This document shows positions 54,565-62,828 of a stretch of DNA of 64,000 nucleotides, piece by piece. A program made the translations under genes and the position numbers. Positions within the stretch are counted from its first letter, which is position 1. Every line of letters begins with the position of its first letter. The notes under the pieces are model-generated. The model did no database searches. It was not told the origin of the DNA and saw nothing but the letters and a program-made list of their open reading frames with translations. Where the stretch lies: positions 248,001 through 312,000 of the forward strand of contig NZ_RKSM01000001.1 of assembly GCF_008729015.1 (NCBI RefSeq), given 5' to 3'. The stretch is from Haloarcula sp. CBA1129. GTDB taxonomy: Archaea; Halobacteriota; Halobacteria; Halobacteriales; Haloarculaceae.

Positions 54565-55200
54565 TTACTGCTCGTCCTCGATTTCGTGTTGCTCGGCGAC
54601 GACCGGACAGTCCAGCAGCCGGACTGTCTCCATGTCGAGAAACTCCATGATTTCGGTCCCCTCGTTCGTGCAGTGTGCGTTCGGCGGTGCAGAGAAGTGT
54701 TCACACTGCTCGCAGTAGCGGTGTTTCGACACCTCCGCGTAGCGGCTCTCTGGCGTAGTCTCGCTATCGTCGTCCGCAGCGATTTCCGCCCACACCTTAT
54801 CCGCGTCGATGTGGTCGACGTCGACCCGCTCGAACGCGCTCTCACCGCTCCCGAAGGGGTCCTCGCCGCGGTCGTCCATCCCTGAGAAGGGGTCGTCCGG
54901 GTCAGGAGATGATCCGGAAAGGGGACTGCCAGATTCAGTCGCCGAATCCGAACGGAACTCCTCCGTATCGACGGCCGAGAGTAGGTCGTCAGCATCGGTT
55001 GTACCGGGTCCCGTCTCGGACGCATCGGCGGCTGATTCGTCGCTCGATTCACTACCCGGCCCACCGGCGTCGGGTGGCTGGCGTGTGTCTGTCGAGTCGT
55101 CCGTGTCGTCAGGCCCCGAATCGAGGCGCTCGAACGGGTCGCCCTCGCGGTCGTCGCCGGGGTCAAGCTCTTCGAAGGGGTCTCGCTCGTCGTCACTCAT
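54565..55200 (-). CDS. DPF-repeat acidic protein with C-terminal Cys cluster
   Basis: The 211-residue protein has an extended acidic disordered part with four DPF motifs (residues 7, 21, 103 and 114), several as DPFExL. A C-terminal folded part has Cys163, Cys166, Cys177 and Cys198. I do not recognise its family. DPF repeats look like short binding motifs. It overlaps the preceding gene by 8 bases, and with the KaiC-like gene it seems to form one unit. Confidence 0.72.
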   Translation of the reverse strand: MSDDERDPFEELDPGDDREGDPFERLDSGPDDTDDSTDTRQPPDAGGPGSESSDESAADASETGPGTTDADDLLSAVDTEEFRSDSATESGSPLSGSSPDPDDPFSGMDDRGEDPFGSGESAFERVDVDHIDADKVWAEIAADDDSETTPESRYAEVSKHRYCEQCEHFSAPPNAHCTNEGTEIMEFLDMETVRLLDCPVVAEQHEIEDEQ

Positions 55201-56065
55201 TGGTCTCGCCCGGTTCAAGCTGTGCTGCGGCCACCAGCCGCGCCTTCGAGCGGATAATGCCGCCCTCGGGCCGCACGTCCGACACCGTCGTATTGCAGTG
55301 TGGACACTGTGGCTCGGTCAGTAGCCCGATTTCGACCTGCTCGTCACAGTTCGAGCACCGGGCTGTCGAGATGTTCTCCTGTGCCGCGGCGCGTTTCAGC
55401 CGGTCGACCGCTTTCTGGTTCTGGTCCCGGCCACCCTGATCGTCGCGGAGGTCGCTGACGACCCAAGCGACGCGGGTGAGTTTGTCTTCGACATCGTCGA
55501 GCCGGTTACCGATGTCGGCGAGTCGCTCGTCTTCTGTTTCGAGTGAGTCGGTCACATCTCCCCGAAGCGCTTCGAGCTCCGCCTCTATCTGTTCAATCTC
55601 CTGTGAGAGTGCATCGATGCGGTCGAACTCCTCGTGGCTGTGGTCGGCTGGCGCTTTCGCGTCGGCCTCCCGTTTGACCTGCACGACGCGCTCGCGAACG
55701 TCTTCGATTTTTGTCTGAAAATCCGCTTCGAGCGCATCGAACCGGTCGGCGAGCTGGCGTTCCACCGTGTCGACGATATCGGGAATCTGGGAACTCACAG
55801 CGCTCTCGGTCGCCGCTTCGACTGAGCCGTTCAGCTTCTCGTCCACGGTCGCGGCGACGACAGCATCCAGTTCGTCCGCCGACGGCTGGAGGAGGTCGTC
55901 CATCTCATCGTCTGCATCGGCCGCTGTCATGTATGCGGCCAGCAGTTGCTCCATGACGGCGTCGCGAGGGACGCCGAGCGTCTCGGCCTGCTCGGTCAGC
56001 CACTCGTCTAGATCCGCAGATAGCTCGACGTACACTCCCCCCTCATCAGTCGACTCGGAGGACAT
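55193..56065 (-). CDS. RHH/coiled-coil/zinc-ribbon protein (CdrL-like layout)
   Basis: The 290-residue protein starts with a ribbon-helix-helix pattern (VYVELSADLDEWLTEQAETL, 11-30, then a second helix to about 48), a long helical coiled coil (about 85-225), and a zinc ribbon (C237, C240, C254, C257). The layout resembles the haloarchaeal cell-division regulator CdrL; I cannot confirm orthology without alignment. The start at 56065 gives MSSESTDEGG. It overlaps the DPF-repeat gene. Confidence 0.72.
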   Translation of the reverse strand: MSSESTDEGGVYVELSADLDEWLTEQAETLGVPRDAVMEQLLAAYMTAADADDEMDDLLQPSADELDAVVAATVDEKLNGSVEAATESAVSSQIPDIVDTVERQLADRFDALEADFQTKIEDVRERVVQVKREADAKAPADHSHEEFDRIDALSQEIEQIEAELEALRGDVTDSLETEDERLADIGNRLDDVEDKLTRVAWVVSDLRDDQGGRDQNQKAVDRLKRAAAQENISTARCSNCDEQVEIGLLTEPQCPHCNTTVSDVRPEGGIIRSKARLVAAAQLEPGETNE

Positions 56066-56188
56066 TACGACACCCTTGACGAACAAGACTGATAAGGGTT
56101 TGTCGCCGATTTCAGATACCGAGACCGGGAGCAAACCGTCAGCACGCCGCTCGTTGTTTTCTGTCGACAGTTGGCTTGCTGACTATCG

Positions 56189-57025
56189 CTACCGAATCTT
56201 GCGCACGTCGCTGATATCGAAGCCGGCATCGCCCAGTTCCGTTTCGAACTGGACGATGTCCTCGTCTTCGATCTGTGAGAGGACGCCCCGGAACTGTTGG
56301 ACGACGAGAGTCCGGGCCCGGGTGGAACCGCCGGATTCCCACGCGAACTCCATTGTGCCGTGGGATGCGTCGACGAGTTGTCCGTGCTGCACCGACGACA
56401 GCGTCTCTGGGTTGACGTGTAAGAGGATGAGGCCACCCCACTGGTGGGCTGCCTTCTGGATCCCTTGGACGAGCGAGCTGATGTCCGACCAGCTGACTTC
56501 CTCGTCCGTCGCGCTGACGAGGTCAGACAGCGAGTCGATGACGACGAGGTTGCCCGTCGCCACCTCGTTCAGCACCATGCCGAGCGTGCCAAGCAGGTCC
56601 TCCCGTTCGTGGCGCGCCCGGAGGTCGGTTATCGACGCGGTTTCGCTGGCGTACCAGTCTCGCGGCACCGGACTGATGTGGAAGTACCGCTCCGAGAGGT
56701 CGTGGAACTCGACTGCCTGACTCCCTTTGTCGACCACATCGTCGTCCATCGCCAGCCGCATCTCACTGACCAGTTGGGACTCGTTTGTGGTGAAAGAGAT
56801 GTAGTGAACTTCCTCCGGGGCGACGGCGTCGGCCGAGCGGTCGCCGTAGTAGAGGTCGTGCAGCTCCCCGTCTACCTGTTCGAGCCCGTTAATGAGTGCG
56901 CTCGTATGCATGAACTCCCGGGAGCCAGCGCCGGCCTCGCCGGAGAGCAGGACGACGCTCCCGGCGGGTGCCCCACCGTTGATGATGGAGTCGAGCTGGC
57001 GGATCCCGAACGGGATTCGATCCAT
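56189..57025 (-). CDS. KaiC/RadA-superfamily protein with altered P-loop
   Basis: The 278-residue protein has the KaiC-like order: FGIRQLDSIINGGAPAGSVVLL, a P-loop at 29-36, a DLYYGD strand area, and Walker B LVVIDSL at 160-166. The P-loop reads GEAGAGSR, so the Lys and Ser/Thr that bind ATP phosphates are S35 and R36. It is either a pseudo-ATPase or uses a different nucleotide mode. Archaeal FlaH and GvpD relatives keep the Lys. It sits 123 bases upstream of the RHH gene on the same strand. Confidence 0.78.
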   Translation of the reverse strand: MDRIPFGIRQLDSIINGGAPAGSVVLLSGEAGAGSREFMHTSALINGLEQVDGELHDLYYGDRSADAVAPEEVHYISFTTNESQLVSEMRLAMDDDVVDKGSQAVEFHDLSERYFHISPVPRDWYASETASITDLRARHEREDLLGTLGMVLNEVATGNLVVIDSLSDLVSATDEEVSWSDISSLVQGIQKAAHQWGGLILLHVNPETLSSVQHGQLVDASHGTMEFAWESGGSTRARTLVVQQFRGVLSQIEDEDIVQFETELGDAGFDISDVRKIR

Positions 57026-57110
57026 ACGTTCACCTACCTACGCGGTCGCTTAAACGCTTGGCCTGTCTCGACGGTTGTGAGCAGCGGGGTGACAGCGCGC
57101 CCCGAGGCGG

Positions 57111-57992
57111 TCACCGCCAGACAGCCCGACCGAGCCGCGTTTCCGAGAGGTCGAAGTCAAAGCGGTCCGTCCAGAGGAGGCCAGCCCCCAGCAGCGCGGC
57201 GAGGCCGACCGGCACCCAGTTCGCGTAAAAGAGGTTGATGCCACCCCACAGCAGGACGAAGCTCACGAGGTCGTCGAGCATGAACGGGCAGTCTCGGAGC
57301 CGCCGACGGAGCCCCGCGCGGTCGAACCCGAGGTCGAACAGCAGGACGGCGACCGACCCCGACAGGAGCCAGCCGGCGTAGTTCTGCCACGGGACGCCAT
57401 AGAACTGGCTCACGTCGTAGGTCCAGAAGCCGATGGCGACCGCACCGGGGTCGAGCACGAGGTCGACGAGCATCACCGTCGAAAGCGTCGCCAGCAGCCG
57501 AACGGCGGTTGATTCCGCGCGGTTGCCGAGCAACAGCAAGACGAGCAGGTACGCATTCAGGACCAGCGGGAAGAAAAACACCGGGAGGCCAAAGGGCACC
57601 TCGCCAAGCAGCATCGGGCCGAGGTCGACGCCGTAAGTGAACTCTCCGTAGGGCCAGCCGGTCCTGACGCCGACGAGTTCGATGCCGTAGGAGTACAGCG
57701 TCAGTGCGACCAGCGCCAGCCCGGCCCGGCGGTCAACGAGCGGAAAGACGCCGGCGACCAGCGGCAGGCGCATCACGAACGTCCCGAACAGGACGAAGTA
57801 GGGGTTGAACGCGAGCGGGTCGGGCAGCACTCCCTCGGCGCTGGCCAGCAGGGTCACCGCGCCGACGAGCGGGAACACGACAGCGATGGTAAAGCGGTTC
57901 TCGGTGACGAACCGGTCGAACCGCGCGGTCGCGTCAGCCCGTGTTTCCGGCAGCGTCCACCCCGCTACCTCCAAGCCCTTGCCGTCAGCCAT
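57111..57992 (-). CDS. cruF: Bisanhydrobacterioruberin hydratase (CruF)
   Basis: The 293-residue membrane protein has about seven helices and the carotenoid hydratase family's conserved PYGEFTYG and GFWTYDVSQFYGVPWQNY segments. It adds water to the C50 end groups in the last step to bacterioruberin. It overlaps the lyeJ gene by 8 bases, the last in a three-gene operon matching the one shown in Haloarcula japonica. Confidence 0.93.
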   Translation of the reverse strand: MADGKGLEVAGWTLPETRADATARFDRFVTENRFTIAVVFPLVGAVTLLASAEGVLPDPLAFNPYFVLFGTFVMRLPLVAGVFPLVDRRAGLALVALTLYSYGIELVGVRTGWPYGEFTYGVDLGPMLLGEVPFGLPVFFFPLVLNAYLLVLLLLGNRAESTAVRLLATLSTVMLVDLVLDPGAVAIGFWTYDVSQFYGVPWQNYAGWLLSGSVAVLLFDLGFDRAGLRRRLRDCPFMLDDLVSFVLLWGGINLFYANWVPVGLAALLGAGLLWTDRFDFDLSETRLGRAVWR

Positions 57993-58869
57993 ACAGCATC
58001 ACCCACAGCGCGATAAGTGTGAATACCATGCCGACGACGGTGTTGATCGCGGGATACCACCAGTAGGCCTCGTCAATGTCCACGCCGATACCGAGAATCC
58101 CGAAGACGAGGCCGGGGTAGACGAGCAGTAGGAGGCCGAACACCCAGTGGGTGAAATTGAACACGAACGCGGCCGTGAGCCAGCACATCACGCAGTAGTA
58201 GTAGGTGTTTGACTCGCCCATGAACGTTGCTGTCGTCTGGATACCGGCCTCGCGGTCGGGCTCGATGTCGGGAATCGCCGAGAACGTATGCATCCCCATC
58301 GCCCAGAGCCACGCGCCGGCGACCGCCGTCGCTGGTGGGGCCGCCCCCTCGATAGCGGCGTATCCGATGACGCCGGGCAGGATGTACAGTCCGTTCGAGA
58401 TGGAGTCCAGAAACGGCGTCGTCTTGAACCGCAGCGGCGGGGCCGAGTACTCCACCGACAGCGCAATCCAAGCGAGCAGGGCCACGACCCCGAGCATCGG
58501 CAGGCCGAGGACGAACAGCAACGCGAGCGCGCCGCTGGCGACGACGATGGCCGTGACGACGCTGTCGCCGCGGTAGCTCACCTCGCGGCCCTCGTCTTTC
58601 TTCGGATTGTGCTCGTCCACGTCGGCGTCGAAGATGTCGTTGACGCCGTAGAGAAAGACGTTCCCGGGGATGGTGAAGTACAGAAACAGCGCGATAGCCA
58701 GCGGCGAGAACAGTTCTCCCGGGCTGTCGGCCGCGTAGCTGACGCCGACGATGACCGGGCCGCCCAGATAGAGCCAGAAGCGCGGTCTGGAGAGCCGCAA
58801 CAGGTAGCCCACGAGCGTCTCCTCCGGCGGAACCACGGCTTCGATGCGGTCGGTCGGGAGTTCTGGCAT
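57985..58869 (-). CDS. lyeJ: Lycopene elongase/1,2-hydratase
   Basis: This 294-residue UbiA-type prenyltransferase has the two Asp-rich motifs (NDIFDADVDEHN near 94-105 and DIEPDREAGIQT near 212-222) and seven to nine helices. It adds C5 units to lycopene and hydrates them, the committed step to C50 carotenoids. It is placed between crtD and cruF with short overlaps, which supports the assignment. Confidence 0.93.
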   Translation of the reverse strand: MPELPTDRIEAVVPPEETLVGYLLRLSRPRFWLYLGGPVIVGVSYAADSPGELFSPLAIALFLYFTIPGNVFLYGVNDIFDADVDEHNPKKDEGREVSYRGDSVVTAIVVASGALALLFVLGLPMLGVVALLAWIALSVEYSAPPLRFKTTPFLDSISNGLYILPGVIGYAAIEGAAPPATAVAGAWLWAMGMHTFSAIPDIEPDREAGIQTTATFMGESNTYYYCVMCWLTAAFVFNFTHWVFGLLLLVYPGLVFGILGIGVDIDEAYWWYPAINTVVGMVFTLIALWVMLYG

Positions 58870-58872
58870 TAC

Positions 58873-60360
58873 TCAGGCGATGTCTTCGATAAGCGCCTCC
58901 GCGGTGTGTTCGCCGCTGATGAGACACATCGGCACGCCGATGCCGGGCGTCGTGAACGACCCCGTGAAGTAGAGGCCGTCGACGGCCGACGAGCGGTTGT
59001 TGGGCCGCAACAGGGCCGTCTGGCGAAGCGTGTGGGCCAGCCCGAGGGCGGTTCCCTCGGTGGCGTTGTACCGCTCGCCGAAATCGGAGACGGCGAACTG
59101 CTTCTCGTAGACGATGCGGTCGCGCAGGTCGACGCCGGTGTTGTCGGCGATGTCGGCCAGAATCTTCTCGCGGTACTCTTCGCGGATCTCGTCGCCGTCG
59201 TGCAGGCCCGGCGCGATTGGGACCAGCACGAACAGGTTCGAGTGGCCGTCGGGGGCGACGGTGTCATCGGTCTTCGAGGGAACACAGAGGTAGTACGCCG
59301 GGTCGTCGGGCCATGCGGGATCCTCGAAGATATCGTCGAAGTGCGGGTCCCAGTCCGTCGGTAGGACGAGCGTGTGGTGCTCTAACGGCTCTACGTCGCC
59401 TTCGACGCCCATGTACATGAGGAACGCCGACGGCGCGTAGGTCTTGTCGTCCCAGTAGTCGTCGTCGTACTGGCGCTCATGCTCGGGCAGCAGCTCCCGC
59501 TCGGCGTGGGCGTAGTCGGCGTTGACGACAACTTCGTCGGGATGTGTCGTGTCGCCGTGGACCGTCTCGACGAGAAACCCCTCTTTGCGCCGGGAGATCT
59601 CGTCGACCTCGGCGTCGGTTTCGTACGTGACGCCGAGTTCCTCCCCCAGCTCGACGAGGCCGTCGACGACCGCGCCGACGCCGCCGTCGGGGTAGTAGAC
59701 GCCGAGGTTGAAATCGACGTGGCTCATCATGTTGTACAGGGCTGGCGTTGTCTGGGGGGAACCCCCGAGGAAGACGAGGGTGTACTGCATTATCTGCTGG
59801 AGCTTCGGGTGCTCGAAGTAGTCCTCGACGTGGCCCTGCATCGAGCCGATGAGCTGGAGGCCGACCGGCGCGGCGGTCATTACGTCGAGGTCGACCCAGT
59901 CCCGTAGCTCCGAGCGGTCCTCGTAGACGAACTTGTTCATCGCCGTCTCGTAGTGGCGCTCGCTGGTCGCGAGATACTCCTCGAAGGCCTCGCCAGCGCC
60001 GGGTTCGTACTCTTCGAACTTCTGGGCCATCTGGTCGTTGTTGCCGGTCACGTCGATCTGGTCGCCGTCCTTGAAGAAGATGCGGTAGTGGGGGTCAAGA
60101 CGCTGGAGGTCGTAGTAATCGCGGGGCTCTTTACCGAAGTAGGCGAAGAAGCGCTCGAACACGTCGGGCATCAGGTACCACGACGGGCCCATGTCGAACC
60201 GGAACCCATCGACCTCCAGCCGGGAGGCGCGACCACCGAGTTGCTCGTTTTTCTCCAGAAGCGCGACATCGGCCCCTGCGTCTGCCAGATAGCACGCGGC
60301 GGAGAGGCCGCCGATACCGCCGCCGACGACAGTCACATCCTCACCGGACAAGTCACTCAT
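58873..60360 (-). CDS. crtD: Carotenoid 3,4-desaturase (CrtD)
   Basis: The 495-residue flavoprotein has the N-terminal FAD motif (VVGGGIGGLSAACYLADAG), then NEQLGGRAS, and a C-terminal TGSFTTPGIGVPMCLISGE. It is a CrtI/CrtD-type enzyme, here inserting the 3,4 double bonds of the bacterioruberin pathway. It is the first gene of the operon. The start at 60360 fits the TATA-like element at 60387-60396. Confidence 0.92.
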   Translation of the reverse strand: MSDLSGEDVTVVGGGIGGLSAACYLADAGADVALLEKNEQLGGRASRLEVDGFRFDMGPSWYLMPDVFERFFAYFGKEPRDYYDLQRLDPHYRIFFKDGDQIDVTGNNDQMAQKFEEYEPGAGEAFEEYLATSERHYETAMNKFVYEDRSELRDWVDLDVMTAAPVGLQLIGSMQGHVEDYFEHPKLQQIMQYTLVFLGGSPQTTPALYNMMSHVDFNLGVYYPDGGVGAVVDGLVELGEELGVTYETDAEVDEISRRKEGFLVETVHGDTTHPDEVVVNADYAHAERELLPEHERQYDDDYWDDKTYAPSAFLMYMGVEGDVEPLEHHTLVLPTDWDPHFDDIFEDPAWPDDPAYYLCVPSKTDDTVAPDGHSNLFVLVPIAPGLHDGDEIREEYREKILADIADNTGVDLRDRIVYEKQFAVSDFGERYNATEGTALGLAHTLRQTALLRPNNRSSAVDGLYFTGSFTTPGIGVPMCLISGEHTAEALIEDIA

Positions 60361-60386
60361 TACTAGCACTGAGGGGCTGGAACGTC

Positions 60387-60396
60387 AATAAATGGG
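60387..60396 (-). promoter_or_regulatory. TATA-like element of the bacterioruberin operon
   Basis: On the minus strand CATTTATTGA is centred about 30 bases before the ATG at 60360, compatible with a leaderless start. It decides that start over one 3 codons upstream. Confidence 0.55.
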
Positions 60397-60493
60397 CGGC
60401 CAAACTGCATCGGTATGGCATTCGTCGTCATATGCCGGACCACGGAGCGGCTCAGTGGAGACGTATATGGGGATGGGGGCCAGACTGGCACGT

Positions 60494-61669
60494 ATGGAAC
60501 CCGATTTCGCGGCACTGGACGCGTATCTGGATGACGCTGGCGTCGATGGCTACCTCCTTGATGCGGATTCCGAGGTGTCCGACCAGTACTACCTCTCCGG
60601 CTTCGACGCGCCGGACCCGTTCATTACGCTGTACGACGGCGATACACATCTGCTCTTCCCGCGGAGCCTCGAGTTCGGTCGAGCCAAGCGCGAGTCGAGG
60701 GCCGATACCGTCGAGCGGTACGTCGACTTCGGCCATCAGGAGAAAGTCGAGGAGTACGGCCCCGACGAGGCGGTCTCACACGTCCTCGCGGATTTCCTTG
60801 CGGCCTATGACGTGGAGAGCGTGGCCGTGCCACCGCGGTTCCCGCTCCGAACTGCCGACGGCCTGCGGGCACGCGGCGTCGACGTGGCGGCTGATACCGA
60901 TGGTATCGTCACGGAAATCCGGGCGACAAAAACCGAGGACGAGGTCGACCACATCCGAACGGCACAGCGGGCCAACGAAGCGGCGATGGATGCAGCCGAG
61001 TCGCTGCTCGAAGCGTCGAAAATCGCTGCTGACGACACGCTCGAAGTCGACGGGGAGACGCTGACAAGCGAGCGGGTGAAAGAGGAGATAGAGGTGACGC
61101 TGCTCCGACACGGCTGTTCGCTTGACGAGACAATCGTCGCCTGTGGTGCGGACGCCGCGGACCCTCACGACCGCGGAAGCGGTCCGCTCGCCGCTCACGA
61201 GCCGATCATCATCGACATCTTCCCGCAGGACAAGGCGACGAAGTACCACGCCGACATGACTCGGACGTTCGTCAAAGGCGAGCCAAGCGAGACAGTGCGC
61301 GAGTGGTACGACCTGACAGAGCGCGCGGTGGAAGCCGCGTTCGACGCGCTGGAACCCGGTGCGACCGGCAAGGACGTACACGACGCTGTCTGTGACGTGT
61401 ACGAGGACGCCGGCGAACCGACACTGCGTGACGACGAACGGACGGAGACAGGCTTCATCCACAGCACAGGCCACGGCGTCGGGCTGGATGTCCACGAACT
61501 CCCACAGCTATCACCGAATGGCGGCGAACTCGAACCGGGGCACATCGTCACTATCGAGCCCGGCCTCTACGACCCCGATGTCGGCGGCGTCAGAATCGAG
61601 GACATCGCCGTCGTCACTGCTGACGGCTACGAGAACCTGACCGAGTACGGGATTCAGCTAGTCGTCTGA
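60494..61669 (+). CDS. M24 family metallopeptidase (Xaa-Pro aminopeptidase-like)
   Basis: The 391-residue protein has an N-terminal creatinase-like domain and a C-terminal pita-bread domain with the metal set: Asp in IIDIFPQ, Asp in YHADMTR, His in STGHGVG, Glu in TIEPGLY and Glu in VRIEDIA. It would cleave the N-terminal residue before Pro, or act on a related dipeptide. The start at 60494 gives MEPDFAALDAYLDD; an upstream frame from 60392 is not family-like. Confidence 0.9.
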   Translation: MEPDFAALDAYLDDAGVDGYLLDADSEVSDQYYLSGFDAPDPFITLYDGDTHLLFPRSLEFGRAKRESRADTVERYVDFGHQEKVEEYGPDEAVSHVLADFLAAYDVESVAVPPRFPLRTADGLRARGVDVAADTDGIVTEIRATKTEDEVDHIRTAQRANEAAMDAAESLLEASKIAADDTLEVDGETLTSERVKEEIEVTLLRHGCSLDETIVACGADAADPHDRGSGPLAAHEPIIIDIFPQDKATKYHADMTRTFVKGEPSETVREWYDLTERAVEAAFDALEPGATGKDVHDAVCDVYEDAGEPTLRDDERTETGFIHSTGHGVGLDVHELPQLSPNGGELEPGHIVTIEPGLYDPDVGGVRIEDIAVVTADGYENLTEYGIQLVV

Positions 61670-61843
61670 TCCGGGCATTTCAGGGCCGTTCCATTTGTTT
61701 CCCATCGGATAACAGACCGTTCTGGCGTCTCCGGTCCGGGTCCCCAGAGCGTGTATTCGCGGAGTATGTTACCCCTTGACAATATTTTCCACCACTACAT
61801 CATGAACATTTATTATGGATGGGGCGAAAGGTGGTGATACTCA

Positions 61844-61933
61844 ATGCTTGTATCCATTGTACGCCCCGCACACACCTCCCCCACTGCACTGCCCACAAAC
61901 CACAGACGCCGGCCGACACGACCCCCAGGATGA
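61844..61933 (+). CDS. Possible 29-residue leader ORF
   Basis: The frame reads MLVSIVRPAHTSPTALPTN and ends Pro-Pro-Gly before a TGA that overlaps the next ATG (ATGA). A GGTGAT site lies 6-12 bases before the ATG, and a TATA-like ATTTATTATG (61808-61817) is about 25-30 bases upstream of the region. The product is short, basic and unlike a haloarchaeal protein, so it is a weak call; it may serve only to deliver ribosomes to the next gene. Confidence 0.3.
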   Translation: MLVSIVRPAHTSPTALPTNHRRRPTRPPG

Positions 61934-62094
61934 CAACACGAATCACGACCCCTCGAAACGACGACTCGTACCCGACAACCACGCTGCCGTTCGACGACGC
62001 GGACAGCGACTCCCGCCGCGCGCCGAAGATGTTCTCGCCGACCAATCACGCCACGATGGGCCAGTTCGACACGGAAGCTAGGGACCCGCGCTGA
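61930..62094 (+). CDS. Short acidic protein of unknown function
   Basis: The 54-residue frame (MTTRITTPRNDDSYPTTTLP..., ending MFSPTNHATMGQF then a short tail) has GC-rich codon use and acidic composition typical of real haloarchaeal genes, including DDADSDSRR. It overlaps the preceding leader ORF by 4 bases. No family is recognised. It precedes an RHH protein gene on the same strand. Confidence 0.55.
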   Translation: MTTRITTPRNDDSYPTTTLPFDDADSDSRRAPKMFSPTNHATMGQFDTEARDPR

Positions 62095-62138
62095 ACTGGG
62101 ACACAACGCATATCCCGACGGCACGCCTCCATGCCGAT

Positions 62139-62348
62139 ATGTCCGATTACACCACGGTATCGATTCCGAAGGACCTCGCGGAGCGCGTCGAAGAGACAAT
62201 TGAAGGAACGAGTTTCTCCAGCACCTCTGACCTCGTTCGGTTCCTGCTCCGGAGTATCGTCGTCGAACACCAGCGCGAAGGAGAACTGACCGAAGCGCAG
62301 TTTCAGGACATCACCGACCAGCTGCGGGATCTCGGCTATCTGGAGTAA
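62139..62348 (+). CDS. Ribbon-helix-helix (CopG-like) protein
   Basis: The 69-residue protein has the RHH pattern: strand TTVSIPKDLAERVEETI, a turn, then helix TSDLVRFLLRSIVVEHQ. The remaining 20 residues are helical. It likely binds DNA as a dimer, and could act on the small genes just before it. It carries no toxin partner visible nearby. Confidence 0.8.
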   Translation: MSDYTTVSIPKDLAERVEETIEGTSFSSTSDLVRFLLRSIVVEHQREGELTEAQFQDITDQLRDLGYLE

Positions 62349-62370
62349 CCGACACGACGGTAGCTGAGTG

Positions 62371-62796
62371 CTATTGCGGATACTTCTCGGGCGGTTCGAC
62401 GTCCAGAACCGTCACCTCTTGTTCCTGTCCGGCTCTATCGAAGGCTCCGAAGGCGTCGATATCCCACGGCGGGATGCCGACGAAGATCACCTCGTGCAGA
62501 TCGTCGGTCTTGCTGATACCCATATACCCGTCAGGGTGAGAGACGAACCGCCCCTGTGTCTGGCCGGCCGGCGTCCCCAGATCGACGCCGAACACTGCGT
62601 TCACCGAGGCCCCGGCTGAAGGGAGATAGAAGTCGGTGAACACTGGTGTCTCGTCCGGCAAATCTGCATCAGGAAGGTCTTCTGCAGGCGTGACGGCCAG
62701 CGAAATCGTCACGTCGTCAGGTTCGGCCTCGCTGGCGAGCCGCAACAGCGTTTCGACGAGTCCGCGTGTGACATAGACCACGCTATTCTTTCGCAC
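62371..62796 (-). CDS. Haloarchaeal protein of unknown function
   Basis: The 141-residue acidic protein starts with a helix (NSVVYVTRGLVETLLRLASEAEPDDV). A beta-rich half follows, with VFTDFYLPSAG and the late GRFVSHPDGYMGISKTDDLHEVIFVGIPPWD. It is not recognised. Composition and codon use support a real gene. It converges on the RHH gene. Confidence 0.68.
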   Translation of the reverse strand: MRKNSVVYVTRGLVETLLRLASEAEPDDVTISLAVTPAEDLPDADLPDETPVFTDFYLPSAGASVNAVFGVDLGTPAGQTQGRFVSHPDGYMGISKTDDLHEVIFVGIPPWDIDAFGAFDRAGQEQEVTVLDVEPPEKYPQ

Positions 62797-62828
62797 GGCC
62801 CGGGTAAAACGCCGTCGTTTACGTCGGT

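Noticed and set aside
61815-62081. Alternative long frames through the tiny ORFs, giving Cys/His-rich or Arg-rich peptides
   Set aside because: Composition is unlike haloarchaeal proteins, and the 54-residue frame in 61930-62094 has the better codon pattern.
62139-62348. RHH protein as antitoxin of a toxin-antitoxin pair
   Set aside because: The neighbouring genes have no toxin-like pattern, and the following gene is on the opposite strand.
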